NCBI RefSeq assembly: GCF_000690055.1
Contig: NZ_JJNZ01000009.1
Span: 1 to 64,000 of the forward strand
DNA: 64,000 nucleotides
Direction of reading: 5' to 3'
Origin: Pseudoalteromonas fuliginea
GTDB lineage: Bacteria; Pseudomonadota; Gammaproteobacteria; Enterobacterales; Alteromonadaceae
Under the pieces are notes generated by a model. That model searched no databases, was not told the DNA's origin, and was given only the letters and a program-made list of their open reading frames with translations. Both the position numbers and the translations under genes were made by a program. Shown here piece after piece: positions 35,007-43,310 of the stretch. How positions within the stretch are numbered: position 1 is the stretch's first letter; every line of letters begins with the position of its first letter.

Positions 35007-35759
35007 ATGAGCTTTATTGAAATACAAAACGAATTTATGGCGCATATTCGCGAGCCTAAAAAAAATAAACGGCCCAGCGGTATTGAAGATAGACGTATGG
35101 CCATTTATCGCGATCTATTTTTTAATAATATTGAAGGTTTTGTATCATCAGGTTTTCCGGTGTTAAAAACCTTATACACAGACAAACAATGGCATTCCCT
35201 CGTACGTCAGTTCTTTAGCGAATATGATTGTCATTCGCCGTACTTTTTAGATATAGCAGGGGAGTTTATTAATTACTTATCAAGTGATTATAAAATGAAA
35301 AAACACGACCCCGTGTTTATGCTAGAGCTTGCTCATTACGAATGGGTAGAGCTAGATGTATCGATTGCACATGAAGATGAGCAAGCGCAAAAATTACAAA
35401 CAACAGCACTCACTAGTTCTGCTTTGTATTTATCTAACGCTGCAAGAAATTTAAGTTATCAATTTCCGGTTCAAAATATCAGCACAGAGTTTATACCTAA
35501 AGAGCCATCAACTCAGCCTAATTACTTTGTTGTATATAGAGACGAAAATGATGATGTGCAGTTTTTAGCAACAAATGCGATGACAGCTTTGCTATTGTCA
35601 ATCATAGAGGTAAGTGAAGGTGCGACATTTGACAACGTTTGCCAACAGGTATTAGCTCACGCTCCACAATTTAATGCAGAGCAAATTGCTCAAGGTGCGT
35701 TGGTTACCCTTAATGCAATGGTTGAACGCGGTGTCATTGTGACAAAAAATCAAGATTAA
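35007..35759 (+). CDS. hvfC: HvfC-type partner protein (DUF2063)
   Basis: A 250-residue protein with the N-terminal DUF2063 domain: FIEIQNEFMAHIREP, then RRMAIYRDLFFNNIEGFVSSGFPVLK and FMLELAHYEWVELDV. In characterised HvfBC and related MNIO systems this partner binds the precursor peptide and delivers it to the enzyme. The C-terminal part (about residues 150-250) resembles a winged-helix peptide-recognition region. The ATG at 35007 is preferred to the overlapping GTG at 35004. It lies 36 bp after hvfB, so the two are cotranscribed. Confidence 0.9.
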   Translation: MSFIEIQNEFMAHIREPKKNKRPSGIEDRRMAIYRDLFFNNIEGFVSSGFPVLKTLYTDKQWHSLVRQFFSEYDCHSPYFLDIAGEFINYLSSDYKMKKHDPVFMLELAHYEWVELDVSIAHEDEQAQKLQTTALTSSALYLSNAARNLSYQFPVQNISTEFIPKEPSTQPNYFVVYRDENDDVQFLATNAMTALLLSIIEVSEGATFDNVCQQVLAHAPQFNAEQIAQGALVTLNAMVERGVIVTKNQD

Positions 35760-35831
35760 GGTCTTTATTGATAATTTTACATCGTCTATTATGACAGCCT
35801 TATTTGCCGTGCTTAATAAAAGGTTGTACCA

Positions 35832-35954
35832 ATGTCAGATGATAAAGACTTTAAAGATCCGTTCAACGCTACTTACTTTCTTGCATTTTTAGCTATATTT
35901 GCAGGAATTGGTTGTTTAAATGCAATTTTAGGTTGGATCACTAGCTTAACCTAA
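35832..35954 (+). CDS. Small single-pass membrane protein downstream of hvfC
   Basis: A 40-residue frame with a charged N-terminus (MSDDKDFKDPFN) and one hydrophobic segment (about residues 15-37, TYFLAFLAIFAGIGCLNAIL). AGG is eight bases before the ATG. It lies 72 bp after hvfC on the same strand. I recognise no family. The shape is that of a real small membrane protein, but coding status is unproven. Confidence 0.5.
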   Translation: MSDDKDFKDPFNATYFLAFLAIFAGIGCLNAILGWITSLT

Positions 35955-36113
35955 AATGCATAGCGTTTATTAAGGCTGTTGTTTACTTCAGCCTTGAACC
36001 TCTTTATTTTTAATTACCCCGCTTAAACTATAATAACGTCAAACTCGCATTTAAAGGTCAGTTAAGGTTATAATCACCTGCTTTGTAATATAAATAATTG
36101 AGCAGTTAAAATT

Positions 36114-36659
36114 ATGACTCAAGTAACACCAGCAATTATCAAAAACAGCATCACTACAATTGCTGATTATCCAAAAGCGGGCATTATGTTTCGCGATGTA
36201 ACTACTTTAATGGCAAATCCAGAAGCCTTTAAAGCCACAATTGACGCTTTTATCGCTGAATATAAAGATCAAGGTTTTACTAAAATAATTGGCACAGAAT
36301 CGCGTGGCTTTATTTTTGGTGCGCCGTTATCTTACGCGTTAGGCATTCCCTTTATTCCAGTACGTAAACCAGGTAAGTTGCCGCGCGAAGTTATTCGTCA
36401 AGATTACTTGCTAGAATACGGTGAAGATACATTAGAGCTGCATGTAGATGCAATTGTACCTGGCGATAAAGTATTGTTAGTGGATGATTTATTAGCTACT
36501 GGCGGTACAATTGAAGCCACTGCTAAATTAGTTCATAAACTAGGTGGCGAAGCTACAGATGCAGCATTTGTTGTGTCATTACCAGAACTAGGTGGCGAGC
36601 AGCGCATCAAGAAAATGGGTATTAAAATCCTAAAATTGGTTGAATTTGAAGGCGAGTAA
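36114..36659 (+). CDS. apt: Adenine phosphoribosyltransferase
   Basis: A purine salvage enzyme: adenine plus PRPP gives AMP and pyrophosphate. The 181 residues start with the APT-typical pattern ([21 protein letters not shown]) and contain the PRPP-binding motif [32 protein letters not shown] is also conserved. The length is standard. A TATAAT at 36069-36074 may be its -10 box. The dnaX gene starts 3 bp after its stop, so apt and the recombination/replication genes dnaX-ybaB-recR form one operon, the same order as in E. coli. Confidence 0.96.
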   Translation: MTQVTPAIIKNSITTIADYPKAGIMFRDVTTLMANPEAFKATIDAFIAEYKDQGFTKIIGTESRGFIFGAPLSYALGIPFIPVRKPGKLPREVIRQDYLLEYGEDTLELHVDAIVPGDKVLLVDDLLATGGTIEATAKLVHKLGGEATDAAFVVSLPELGGEQRIKKMGIKILKLVEFEGE

Positions 36660-36662
36660 TCG

Positions 36663-39251
36663 ATGAGTTATCAGGTTCTAGCGAGAAAATGGCGTCCTCA
36701 AACCTTTCATGAATTGGTTGGGCAGTCTCATGTTAAGCAAGCGCTTGTAAATGCGCTTACACAAAATAGACTGCATCACGCTTATTTATTCACTGGAACC
36801 CGCGGTGTGGGTAAAACGACCATTGCGCGTATTTTTGCTAAAAGCTTAAATTGCGACGAAGGTATATCTGCAAATCCGTGTGGTCAATGTAGCAGCTGTT
36901 TAGATATAGAAGCAGGACGCTATATTGACTTACTCGAAATAGATGCGGCTTCTCGAACTAAAGTAGAGGACACCCGCGAAATACTCGATAACGTTCAATA
37001 TGCGCCAACGCGTGGACGTTATAAAGTATATCTAATCGATGAAGTTCATATGCTCTCAAAGCACAGTTTTAATGCACTTTTAAAAACGCTTGAAGAACCA
37101 CCAGAGCATGTGAAATTTTTATTAGCGACGACCGATCCACAAAAGTTACCAGTTACTATTTTATCTCGTTGTTTACAATTTAACTTAAATGCCTTGTCGC
37201 AAAGTGAAATTAAAGCACAGCTTGAGCACGTACTTACTCAAGAACAGCTCAGCTATGACAATGATGCACTTAGTATTATTGCAAAAGCCGCTGACGGCAG
37301 TATGCGTGACGCACTGAGCTTAACCGATCAAGCTATAGCACAAACAAATGGTGATATTAATAATCAAGCAGTACAAACAATGCTTGGTTTGATGGATACA
37401 CATTATAGCCAAAGCCTATTAGCTGCACTACTTGCCCAAGATGGCACAGCTTTAATGAGCGAAATAGCACACGTTGCGAGCAGAAACCCAAACTATATTG
37501 CCTTACTTGATGATTTAATTGCGTTAACACATTTAACTCAACTGACTCAATTAGTACCACAGGCAGCAGGGCTTGATGAAACGAACGCTGATTACATAAC
37601 GCACGTTGCACAGCATACGAGTCCGCAACAAATACAAATTTATTACCAGTTACTTTTAAACGGTAAAAAAGATTTACAATGGGCACCAGAGCCTAGATTA
37701 GGTTTTGAAATGCTTATGCTAAGATTATTAGCATTTAAGCCTACAGATGCCCAACAAGTTGTCCACACAGCCAACGAAGAGCCCGTCCAAAATAAACAAG
37801 GCCGAGCAAATGCACTGCGAGATATATTAAATAAAAACAAAACATCGCAAGACACCGTAGCTAGCCAAAGCAGTGCTCCAGTAAATAATACTAAGCCAGT
37901 TAGCAATACAGAACAGCCTAGAGCCGTTGAGATAGAGCCTTTACCTAATGCTGCCGCTCAGACATCAAATAATGACGTCGTGCAAAGTAATAATGAGCCA
38001 GCCCAAGTTGCAGTAGTTCAACCAGTTCAACAAAGTGAAAACGCTTCAAAGCAACAGGCTTCAGCTAATGAGCCACCGCAAACCAATGTTGTTTCGGATG
38101 CTCAAACACAGCATCAAAGTGAAGATGAAGCTTACATGCAACACAGTGATGTAGAGCAAACATTGGCCGCGCAGTTTGATGATGTGATGAGTAGCGCTGT
38201 TGATCAGGGGTTTAATCCACAAAAGGATATAAGTGCTAATCAGCAAAATCATTTGCCGGAACACTCAACAAGTATTGAAAAAAATAGTTTTGACCCGCAA
38301 TCAGACTTGCAAAACCAGCAACAACACGATGAAAATGCTTCGATAGTTGAACGCGAGGCAAAAGCGCAATCGGCTATTGCGCGCATATTGCGTGATCGTA
38401 ATATATCAGGCTCAGGAAAGCTTTCTGGGACAAACTTAAATACGGCAAAGGCTAGTTCATCAAACGTATCTAACAGTACTGTTATTAGCCGTACTCATAA
38501 TGTCGGTGCAGTGCCAAAAAATGAAAATACAGTGGCTCAGTCAGCTGAGCGGCCAAATAGCGCTGTATCACAAAACCATAAGTCAGTACCTACACAGTCA
38601 GACAACCCGCCTTGGGCTACTGATACAGTAGGTGAAAGTGAAAAAAAGCCACCGCTCCCAGTAACGGGGAGCCAAACACCGGCTAATAATCAAGGTTTTG
38701 ACAAACCTGAAAAAATAGATTTTAAAGCAAAGCACCAAACAATTACTGAAAATCTAGCGCCAGAGCTGCTTGAGCAAATAAACCCTCAAAAAGTACCTGA
38801 AGCAGCGCCCGAGGAAATTAGCATTCCCGTGCCTGATGATTTTCAAAGTCCAATTAGTGAAATTAGGTTTGCACACCAACAAGATGAGTGGGCTTATTTA
38901 ATTAAACGTATGGGACTGGGCGGTCGTATGCGCCAATTTGCGTTGCATTCAATATTTACCAAGCAAGGCAACAGTTTACATATAGATGTTGATGAATCTC
39001 AAAAGCATTTAGATACACCGATGCTTCGCCAAAGGTTAGATGCCGCATTGTCGAGTATTTATGAACATAACGTGTCGTTAAGTATTAATTTTGCTAAGGG
39101 AGTTATTGATTCTCCTTATCTTATTCAGCAAAAAATTGATGCAGGTCGTCATCAACAAGCAATCGATGTGATCACATCGGATGAAAACATAGTACAATTT
39201 CAGCAAGTATTTAGCGCCGAAATTGACGAAAACAGTATTCAGGCATTGTAA
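36663..39251 (+). CDS. dnaX: DNA polymerase III subunits tau and gamma
   Basis: The clamp-loader ATPase. Walker A (GTRGVGKT) is near residues 44-51, the zinc cysteines are C64, C73, C76 and C79, and the DEVHML Walker B and the SRC sensor (ILSRCLQF) follow. At 862 residues the tau form is longer than E. coli tau (643) because of a long Q/N/S-rich linker from about 365 to 690. The C-terminal tau domain that binds polymerase and helicase follows. At 38642-38648 a slippery A AAA AAG with a downstream stem predicts a -1 frameshift giving a 674-residue gamma. ybaB follows 60 bp later. Confidence 0.96.
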   Translation: MSYQVLARKWRPQTFHELVGQSHVKQALVNALTQNRLHHAYLFTGTRGVGKTTIARIFAKSLNCDEGISANPCGQCSSCLDIEAGRYIDLLEIDAASRTKVEDTREILDNVQYAPTRGRYKVYLIDEVHMLSKHSFNALLKTLEEPPEHVKFLLATTDPQKLPVTILSRCLQFNLNALSQSEIKAQLEHVLTQEQLSYDNDALSIIAKAADGSMRDALSLTDQAIAQTNGDINNQAVQTMLGLMDTHYSQSLLAALLAQDGTALMSEIAHVASRNPNYIALLDDLIALTHLTQLTQLVPQAAGLDETNADYITHVAQHTSPQQIQIYYQLLLNGKKDLQWAPEPRLGFEMLMLRLLAFKPTDAQQVVHTANEEPVQNKQGRANALRDILNKNKTSQDTVASQSSAPVNNTKPVSNTEQPRAVEIEPLPNAAAQTSNNDVVQSNNEPAQVAVVQPVQQSENASKQQASANEPPQTNVVSDAQTQHQSEDEAYMQHSDVEQTLAAQFDDVMSSAVDQGFNPQKDISANQQNHLPEHSTSIEKNSFDPQSDLQNQQQHDENASIVEREAKAQSAIARILRDRNISGSGKLSGTNLNTAKASSSNVSNSTVISRTHNVGAVPKNENTVAQSAERPNSAVSQNHKSVPTQSDNPPWATDTVGESEKKPPLPVTGSQTPANNQGFDKPEKIDFKAKHQTITENLAPELLEQINPQKVPEAAPEEISIPVPDDFQSPISEIRFAHQQDEWAYLIKRMGLGGRMRQFALHSIFTKQGNSLHIDVDESQKHLDTPMLRQRLDAALSSIYEHNVSLSINFAKGVIDSPYLIQQKIDAGRHQQAIDVITSDENIVQFQQVFSAEIDENSIQAL
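38642..38686 (+). promoter_or_regulatory. Predicted programmed -1 ribosomal frameshift site in dnaX
   Basis: The heptamer A AAA AAG (38642-38648) is in the correct phase (codons GAA AAA AAG). After a 5-nt spacer comes the stem GCTCCC (38654-38659), loop agtaacg, GGGAGC (38667-38672). An AGGTGA purine run at 38629-38634 or nearby could act as the internal Shine-Dalgarno stimulator. In the -1 frame twelve codons follow before TAA at 38684-38686. The arrangement mirrors the characterised E. coli dnaX signal. Confidence 0.8.
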
Positions 39252-39311
39252 TTACTTACAATCGCCCTTATGTTCATGTTAATTAATGTATTAAAAGAAA
39301 GAGAGAAAGTT

Positions 39312-39638
39312 ATGTTTAAAGGTGGAATGGGCAACATGATGAAGCAAGCGCAGCAAATGCAAGATCGCATGCAAAAAGCCCAAGACGAAATCGCAACTCT
39401 TGAAGTTGTTGGTGAAGCCGGTGCAGGTTTAGTTAAAGTAACTATGCTTGGTAACCACAATGTACGTCGTGTTCAGCTTGATGAGAGCTTAATGGAAGAC
39501 GACAAAGACATGATTGAAGACTTACTTGCAGCAGCATGTAACGATGCTGTACGCCGTGTTGCAGAAGAAACACAAGAGCGCATGGGTAAAGTAACTGGCG
39601 GTATGCAATTACCACCAGGTATGAAAATGCCGTTTTAA
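39312..39638 (+). CDS. ybaB: Nucleoid-associated protein YbaB/EbfC
   Basis: A 108-residue YbaB/EbfC protein, a dimeric DNA-binding protein of the nucleoid. From this ATG the protein starts [20 protein letters not shown], which matches the E. coli start. An ATG at 39270 would add 14 non-conserved residues and is rejected; GAGAG precedes the chosen start. Between dnaX and recR, the order is conserved across Gammaproteobacteria and suggests a role with RecR in recombinational repair. Confidence 0.95.
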   Translation: MFKGGMGNMMKQAQQMQDRMQKAQDEIATLEVVGEAGAGLVKVTMLGNHNVRRVQLDESLMEDDKDMIEDLLAAACNDAVRRVAEETQERMGKVTGGMQLPPGMKMPF

Positions 39639-39645
39639 GTAAATA

Positions 39646-40254
39646 ATGCAACTTTCAGATAGTTTAAATCAGCTTATAGAAGCACTGCGCTGTCAACCGG
39701 GCATTGGTCCAAAGTCAGCGCAACGTATTGCCTTTCATTTATTAGAGCGCGACCGAAAGGGAGGCACTCAGCTGGGCAATGCATTGACTAAAGCAATGAC
39801 CGCCATAGGGCATTGCCAGTCTTGTCGCACCTTTTGCGAACAAACGCAATGTGATATTTGTTTAAGTACAAAGCGCCAAGACAGCGGCATATTATGTGTT
39901 GTTGAATCGCCTACTGATGTGCTTGCTATTGAGCAAACGGGTCAGTACTTAGGGTTATATTTTGTTTTAATGGGTCATTTATCGCCAATTGACGGTATCG
40001 GCCCTAAAGAAATTGGCTTAGACGTTTTAGAGCAAAAACTTGCTCAAGGCGTTATTAATGAGGTTATTTTAGCGACCAACCCTACCGTTGAAGGTGAAAC
40101 TACTGCTCATTATATTGCGCAGCTTTGTCATAAATATAAAGTAGATGCCTCGCGTATTGCTCACGGTATTCCTGTGGGGGGCGAGCTTGATTTGGTTGAT
40201 GGTAGAACGCTGATGCATGCCTTTAGTGGCAGACGCGCTGTTACTCAAGACTAA
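39646..40254 (+). CDS. recR: Recombination mediator RecR
   Basis: A 202-residue RecR, which with RecO and RecF loads RecA at gaps. The order is helix-hairpin-helix ([17 protein letters not shown]), a zinc finger with C57, C60, C69 and C72 ([17 protein letters not shown]), a Toprim domain ([20 protein letters not shown]) and the C-terminal Walker-like region ([16 protein letters not shown]). It is the last gene of the apt-dnaX-ybaB-recR unit, followed by a clear terminator. Confidence 0.97.
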   Translation: MQLSDSLNQLIEALRCQPGIGPKSAQRIAFHLLERDRKGGTQLGNALTKAMTAIGHCQSCRTFCEQTQCDICLSTKRQDSGILCVVESPTDVLAIEQTGQYLGLYFVLMGHLSPIDGIGPKEIGLDVLEQKLAQGVINEVILATNPTVEGETTAHYIAQLCHKYKVDASRIAHGIPVGGELDLVDGRTLMHAFSGRRAVTQD

Positions 40255-40283
40255 CTTAAAGTCACTATTTGAAAACATATTGT

Positions 40284-40318
40284 AAAAGCCTACATGATTA
40301 ACTTATGTAGGCTTTTTG
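40284..40318 (+). terminator. Terminator of the dnaX-ybaB-recR operon
   Basis: The stem AAGCCTACAT/ATGTAGGCTT (40286-40295 and 40305-40314) is followed by TTTGTTTTT. Confidence 0.9.
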
Positions 40319-40346
40319 TTTTTAAGGTAAGCTTAGAAGCAGTCTA

Positions 40347-40507
40347 ATACCAATCCGCAATAATACTTAATCATTTTGCGGGGCTAAACGTGTCGCTACC
40401 TGCGTTAAAAAGTTCTCAGTTAGAGCAACTAAATAGCGAATTTTTGCCTAGCTATCAACACGTTTTTCCGCCCTAAAAGTAGATCATTTAATTAAACGAA
40501 TTGGTAT
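40347..40507. repeat. Family A element, complete copy (161 bp)
   Basis: A complete copy bounded by perfect 8-bp inverted termini, ATACCAAT (40347-40354) and ATTGGTAT (40500-40507). The interior contains tgcgttaaaaagttct, gagcaactaaatagcgaat and tagatcatttaattaaacg, all shared with other copies. No coding frame. It lies 41 bp before the MFS-PlsC gene and could carry part of its promoter region. Confidence 0.75.
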
Positions 40508-40548
40508 AATATATTTTTGGGCTATGTCTCTAATTCGTAAGGAATACA

Positions 40549-42450
40549 ATGAAAGATAATCAACCCTACCAAGGTACACTACTGGGTAGTAAGCGTTTTT
40601 TACCGCTTTTTATTACGCAGTTTTTCTCAGCAATAAACGATAACGTGTATAAGCAATCAGTGCTTATTCTATTGATATTTCAGGCTGCAACGCTTGCAGA
40701 TGGCGCACTTTATTCAAATATTGCTGCTGGGTTATTTATCCTACCTTTCTTTTTATTTTCAGGGATGGCGGGGCAGCTTGCTGAAAAAACAGAAAAATCC
40801 AAACTTATCAGAATCGTAAAACTATTTGAAATCCCTATTATGGTTGTAGGGGCAGTCTCTATTTTAACTCAGTATGTGTGGTTAATGTTAGCCACCGTAT
40901 TTTTAATGGGTGTACAAAGTACGTTTTTTGGGCCATTAAAATACTCTATTTTACCCCAGCACGTAGCACCTAGCGAATTAACAAAAGCGAATGCCTTGGT
41001 TGAATCGGGCACGTTTGTAGCAATACTGATTGGTACAATTTTTGGCACTTACTATATTACTCAATCGGTAGGTCCTACGCTTATAAGTATTGCCGTATTA
41101 GTACTGGCCGTTATGGGGTATGTGAGCAGTCGCTTTATACCCATTAGTGAGGCAAACGAGCCTAACTTAAAATTCACCTATAATATATTTTCATCCACAA
41201 AAAACGTATTTTCAGCACTTAATTCGCAAACAGAATCGGTTGGTAAATCAGTCCTTGGGATCAGTTGGTTTTGGTTAATTGGCGCAATTATTTTAACGTC
41301 CCTACCAAATTATGTAAAACACACAATGGGCGGCGATGAACTGGTTGTAACTAGCGCGCTTGTTGTGTTTTCACTAAGTATTGCTATTGGTTCGTTATTG
41401 TGTGAAAAGCTTTCTCGCTCTCGAATAGAATTAGGAATTGTGCCTTTTGGCGCTATTTTAATTACCTTGTTTTTATATTTACTGAGCCAAGAGCCCGCTA
41501 TTAGTACCTATAAACCTCAAAATACTGAATTATTAACACTCGAACAGGTATTGAAAACAGGCGATATGATGTGGCATTTCATATGGATGGCAGGCATAGG
41601 CATTGGCGCCGGTTTTTACACTGTACCGCTATATGCGCTTATTCAACAACGGACTGAAGAAGCGAGTCGATCACGAGTAATAGCGGCTAACAATGTATTA
41701 AATGCCTTGTTTATGGTCGGTAGTGCTGTTTTAAGTATTGTCACGTTGTCTATTTTTCAGTGGAGTATTTCAGAGCTATTATTGCTACTTGCGGGGCTAA
41801 ATTTACTTATTTCTGCTTATATTTATACTAAAGTACCTGAATTCTTTTTACGCTTTGTTATTTATATTTTGGCCATTTGTATGTACAGAGTGCGTACTAA
41901 AGGTGAAAGTAATATACCTGATGAAGGCGCTGCTGTTATTGTGTGCAACCACGTGAGTTTTGTTGATTGGATGTTTATTTTAGCCGCCTCACCAAGGCCT
42001 ATTCGATTTATGGTATTTGCCCCTATTTATTATTCGTCAGCTCTGCATTGGTTATTTAAAATGGCTAAAGCTATTCCCATTGATAGTGAAAAAACCAATC
42101 CTGAAGCGTTTAAAAAAGCGTTTGATGAAGTGGCTGCTGCGCTTGAAAAAGGCGAGCTTGTTGGTATTTTCCCTGAAGGAAAACTAACCAGTGACGGCTC
42201 AGTGGATATCTTTCGCCGTGGAATAGAGCGTATTATTGAACGCTCACCTGTGCCCGTTATTCCTGTGCATTTAGGGGGCTTGTGGGGGAGTATGTTTAGC
42301 CGTAAAGCTAAGTGGCAATTACCGCGATTAAAATGGTCTTTGGTGTCGGTTGCAGTGGGTGGCCCGATTGCAGCTGACAAAGTAGTAGCAGACGATTTAC
42401 GTGAGCATGTTTTAGCTTTGAAAGCGCTTCACTCTAAAGGTGTTGATTAA
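40549..42450 (+). CDS. MFS transporter-PlsC acyltransferase fusion (lysophospholipid recycling)
   Basis: A 633-residue membrane protein. Residues 1-430 form an MFS domain like the lysophospholipid flippase LplT, beginning FLPLFITQFFSAINDNVYKQS. Residues about 440-633 form a PlsC-type acyltransferase with the H-x4-D motif NHVSFVDW (H467, D472) and FPEGKLTSDG. E. coli splits these roles between LplT and Aas; this version joins the flippase to an acyltransferase and lacks the acyl-ACP synthetase part. It probably flips lysophospholipid inward and reacylates it. The pseudouridine synthase gene starts within 5 bp of, or overlaps, its end. Confidence 0.88.
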   Translation: MKDNQPYQGTLLGSKRFLPLFITQFFSAINDNVYKQSVLILLIFQAATLADGALYSNIAAGLFILPFFLFSGMAGQLAEKTEKSKLIRIVKLFEIPIMVVGAVSILTQYVWLMLATVFLMGVQSTFFGPLKYSILPQHVAPSELTKANALVESGTFVAILIGTIFGTYYITQSVGPTLISIAVLVLAVMGYVSSRFIPISEANEPNLKFTYNIFSSTKNVFSALNSQTESVGKSVLGISWFWLIGAIILTSLPNYVKHTMGGDELVVTSALVVFSLSIAIGSLLCEKLSRSRIELGIVPFGAILITLFLYLLSQEPAISTYKPQNTELLTLEQVLKTGDMMWHFIWMAGIGIGAGFYTVPLYALIQQRTEEASRSRVIAANNVLNALFMVGSAVLSIVTLSIFQWSISELLLLLAGLNLLISAYIYTKVPEFFLRFVIYILAICMYRVRTKGESNIPDEGAAVIVCNHVSFVDWMFILAASPRPIRFMVFAPIYYSSALHWLFKMAKAIPIDSEKTNPEAFKKAFDEVAAALEKGELVGIFPEGKLTSDGSVDIFRRGIERIIERSPVPVIPVHLGGLWGSMFSRKAKWQLPRLKWSLVSVAVGGPIAADKVVADDLREHVLALKALHSKGVD

Positions 42451-42454
42451 TTTA

Positions 42455-43192
42455 ATGATTAATTTAATAGATAACTCAACATCGCATACACCTTCAGAGC
42501 CACATATTATTGTTGATGATTTTGTAGCGCCTAAGTGCGACGGGTTTATTGAAATATTATATCGAGATGATGATATTTTATTGATCAATAAACCCAGTGG
42601 GTTATTGAGTTTGTCGGGCAAAAATACGCTTAATTGGGATTCAGTGCATTACCGTTTAGTACATGGTCAAAAAGGGTTAACAGCCGCTTTTGCTGAGGCT
42701 AAGTTACCGCATCGGCTAGATTTGGGTACATCGGGCATTATGATTGTTGGATTAAACGCGATTGCGTCAAAGCATCTTAATAAACAGTTTCAGGCACGTA
42801 CTATTCAAAAGCGTTATGTAGCAATGCTTGAAGGGTGCTTGGCTGTTAGTGAGGGGGAAATTACTGCACCAATAGCAAAAGATAAGCTGCTTTTTCCGCG
42901 AGTTAAAATTTGCCAATCGACTGGCAAAACCGCAGTCAGTGAATATAAAGTACTGGAACGGCTAAAACAACCATACAGAACCTTAGTGCAATTTACGCCA
43001 GTTACTGGGCGTACTCATCAATTGAGAATACACAGCCAGTTTATAGGCCACCCTATTTTAGGTTGCGATTTATATAAAAGTGCGCAAAGTGAAAATATGG
43101 CAGGACGCTTACAATTACATGCCAGCGATTTATATTTTGAGCACCCCGTCAGCGGCGAGAAAATTCATATTAATTGCCCGCACTCGTTTTAA
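42455..43192 (+). CDS. RluA-family pseudouridine synthase
   Basis: A 245-residue enzyme that isomerises uridine to pseudouridine in RNA. The catalytic aspartate lies in PHRLDLGTSGIMIVGL, the RluA-family motif HRLDxxTSG. Other family segments are LINKPSGLLS, FQARTIQKRYVAMLEG and PVTGRTHQLRIHSQFIGHPILG. It lacks an S4 domain and resembles RluA (rRNA U746 and tRNA U32) in size, but the exact target cannot be set. The start may instead be the GTG at 42440, which overlaps the upstream gene; the two are likely cotranscribed. Confidence 0.88.
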   Translation: MINLIDNSTSHTPSEPHIIVDDFVAPKCDGFIEILYRDDDILLINKPSGLLSLSGKNTLNWDSVHYRLVHGQKGLTAAFAEAKLPHRLDLGTSGIMIVGLNAIASKHLNKQFQARTIQKRYVAMLEGCLAVSEGEITAPIAKDKLLFPRVKICQSTGKTAVSEYKVLERLKQPYRTLVQFTPVTGRTHQLRIHSQFIGHPILGCDLYKSAQSENMAGRLQLHASDLYFEHPVSGEKIHINCPHSF

Positions 43193-43240
43193 ATAAATTT
43201 ATGGTTCTTTGTTTTCGTTTCACCTTTTTTAAATTTTTCC

Positions 43241-43270
43241 CTTGAAGTTCTAACACCTCACCCCATATTA
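43241..43270 (+). promoter_or_regulatory. Sigma-32 heat-shock promoter of htpG
   Basis: CTTGAAG (43241-43247) and CCCCATATTA (43261-43270), 14 bp from the end of CTTGAA to CCCCAT, fit the sigma-32 consensus CTTGAAA-N11-16-CCCCATNT almost exactly. It lies about 40 bp before the htpG start. Confidence 0.88.
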
Positions 43271-43310
43271 AGTGCATAACGCAGACACTTTGCAAATTGG
43301 AGATATATAA

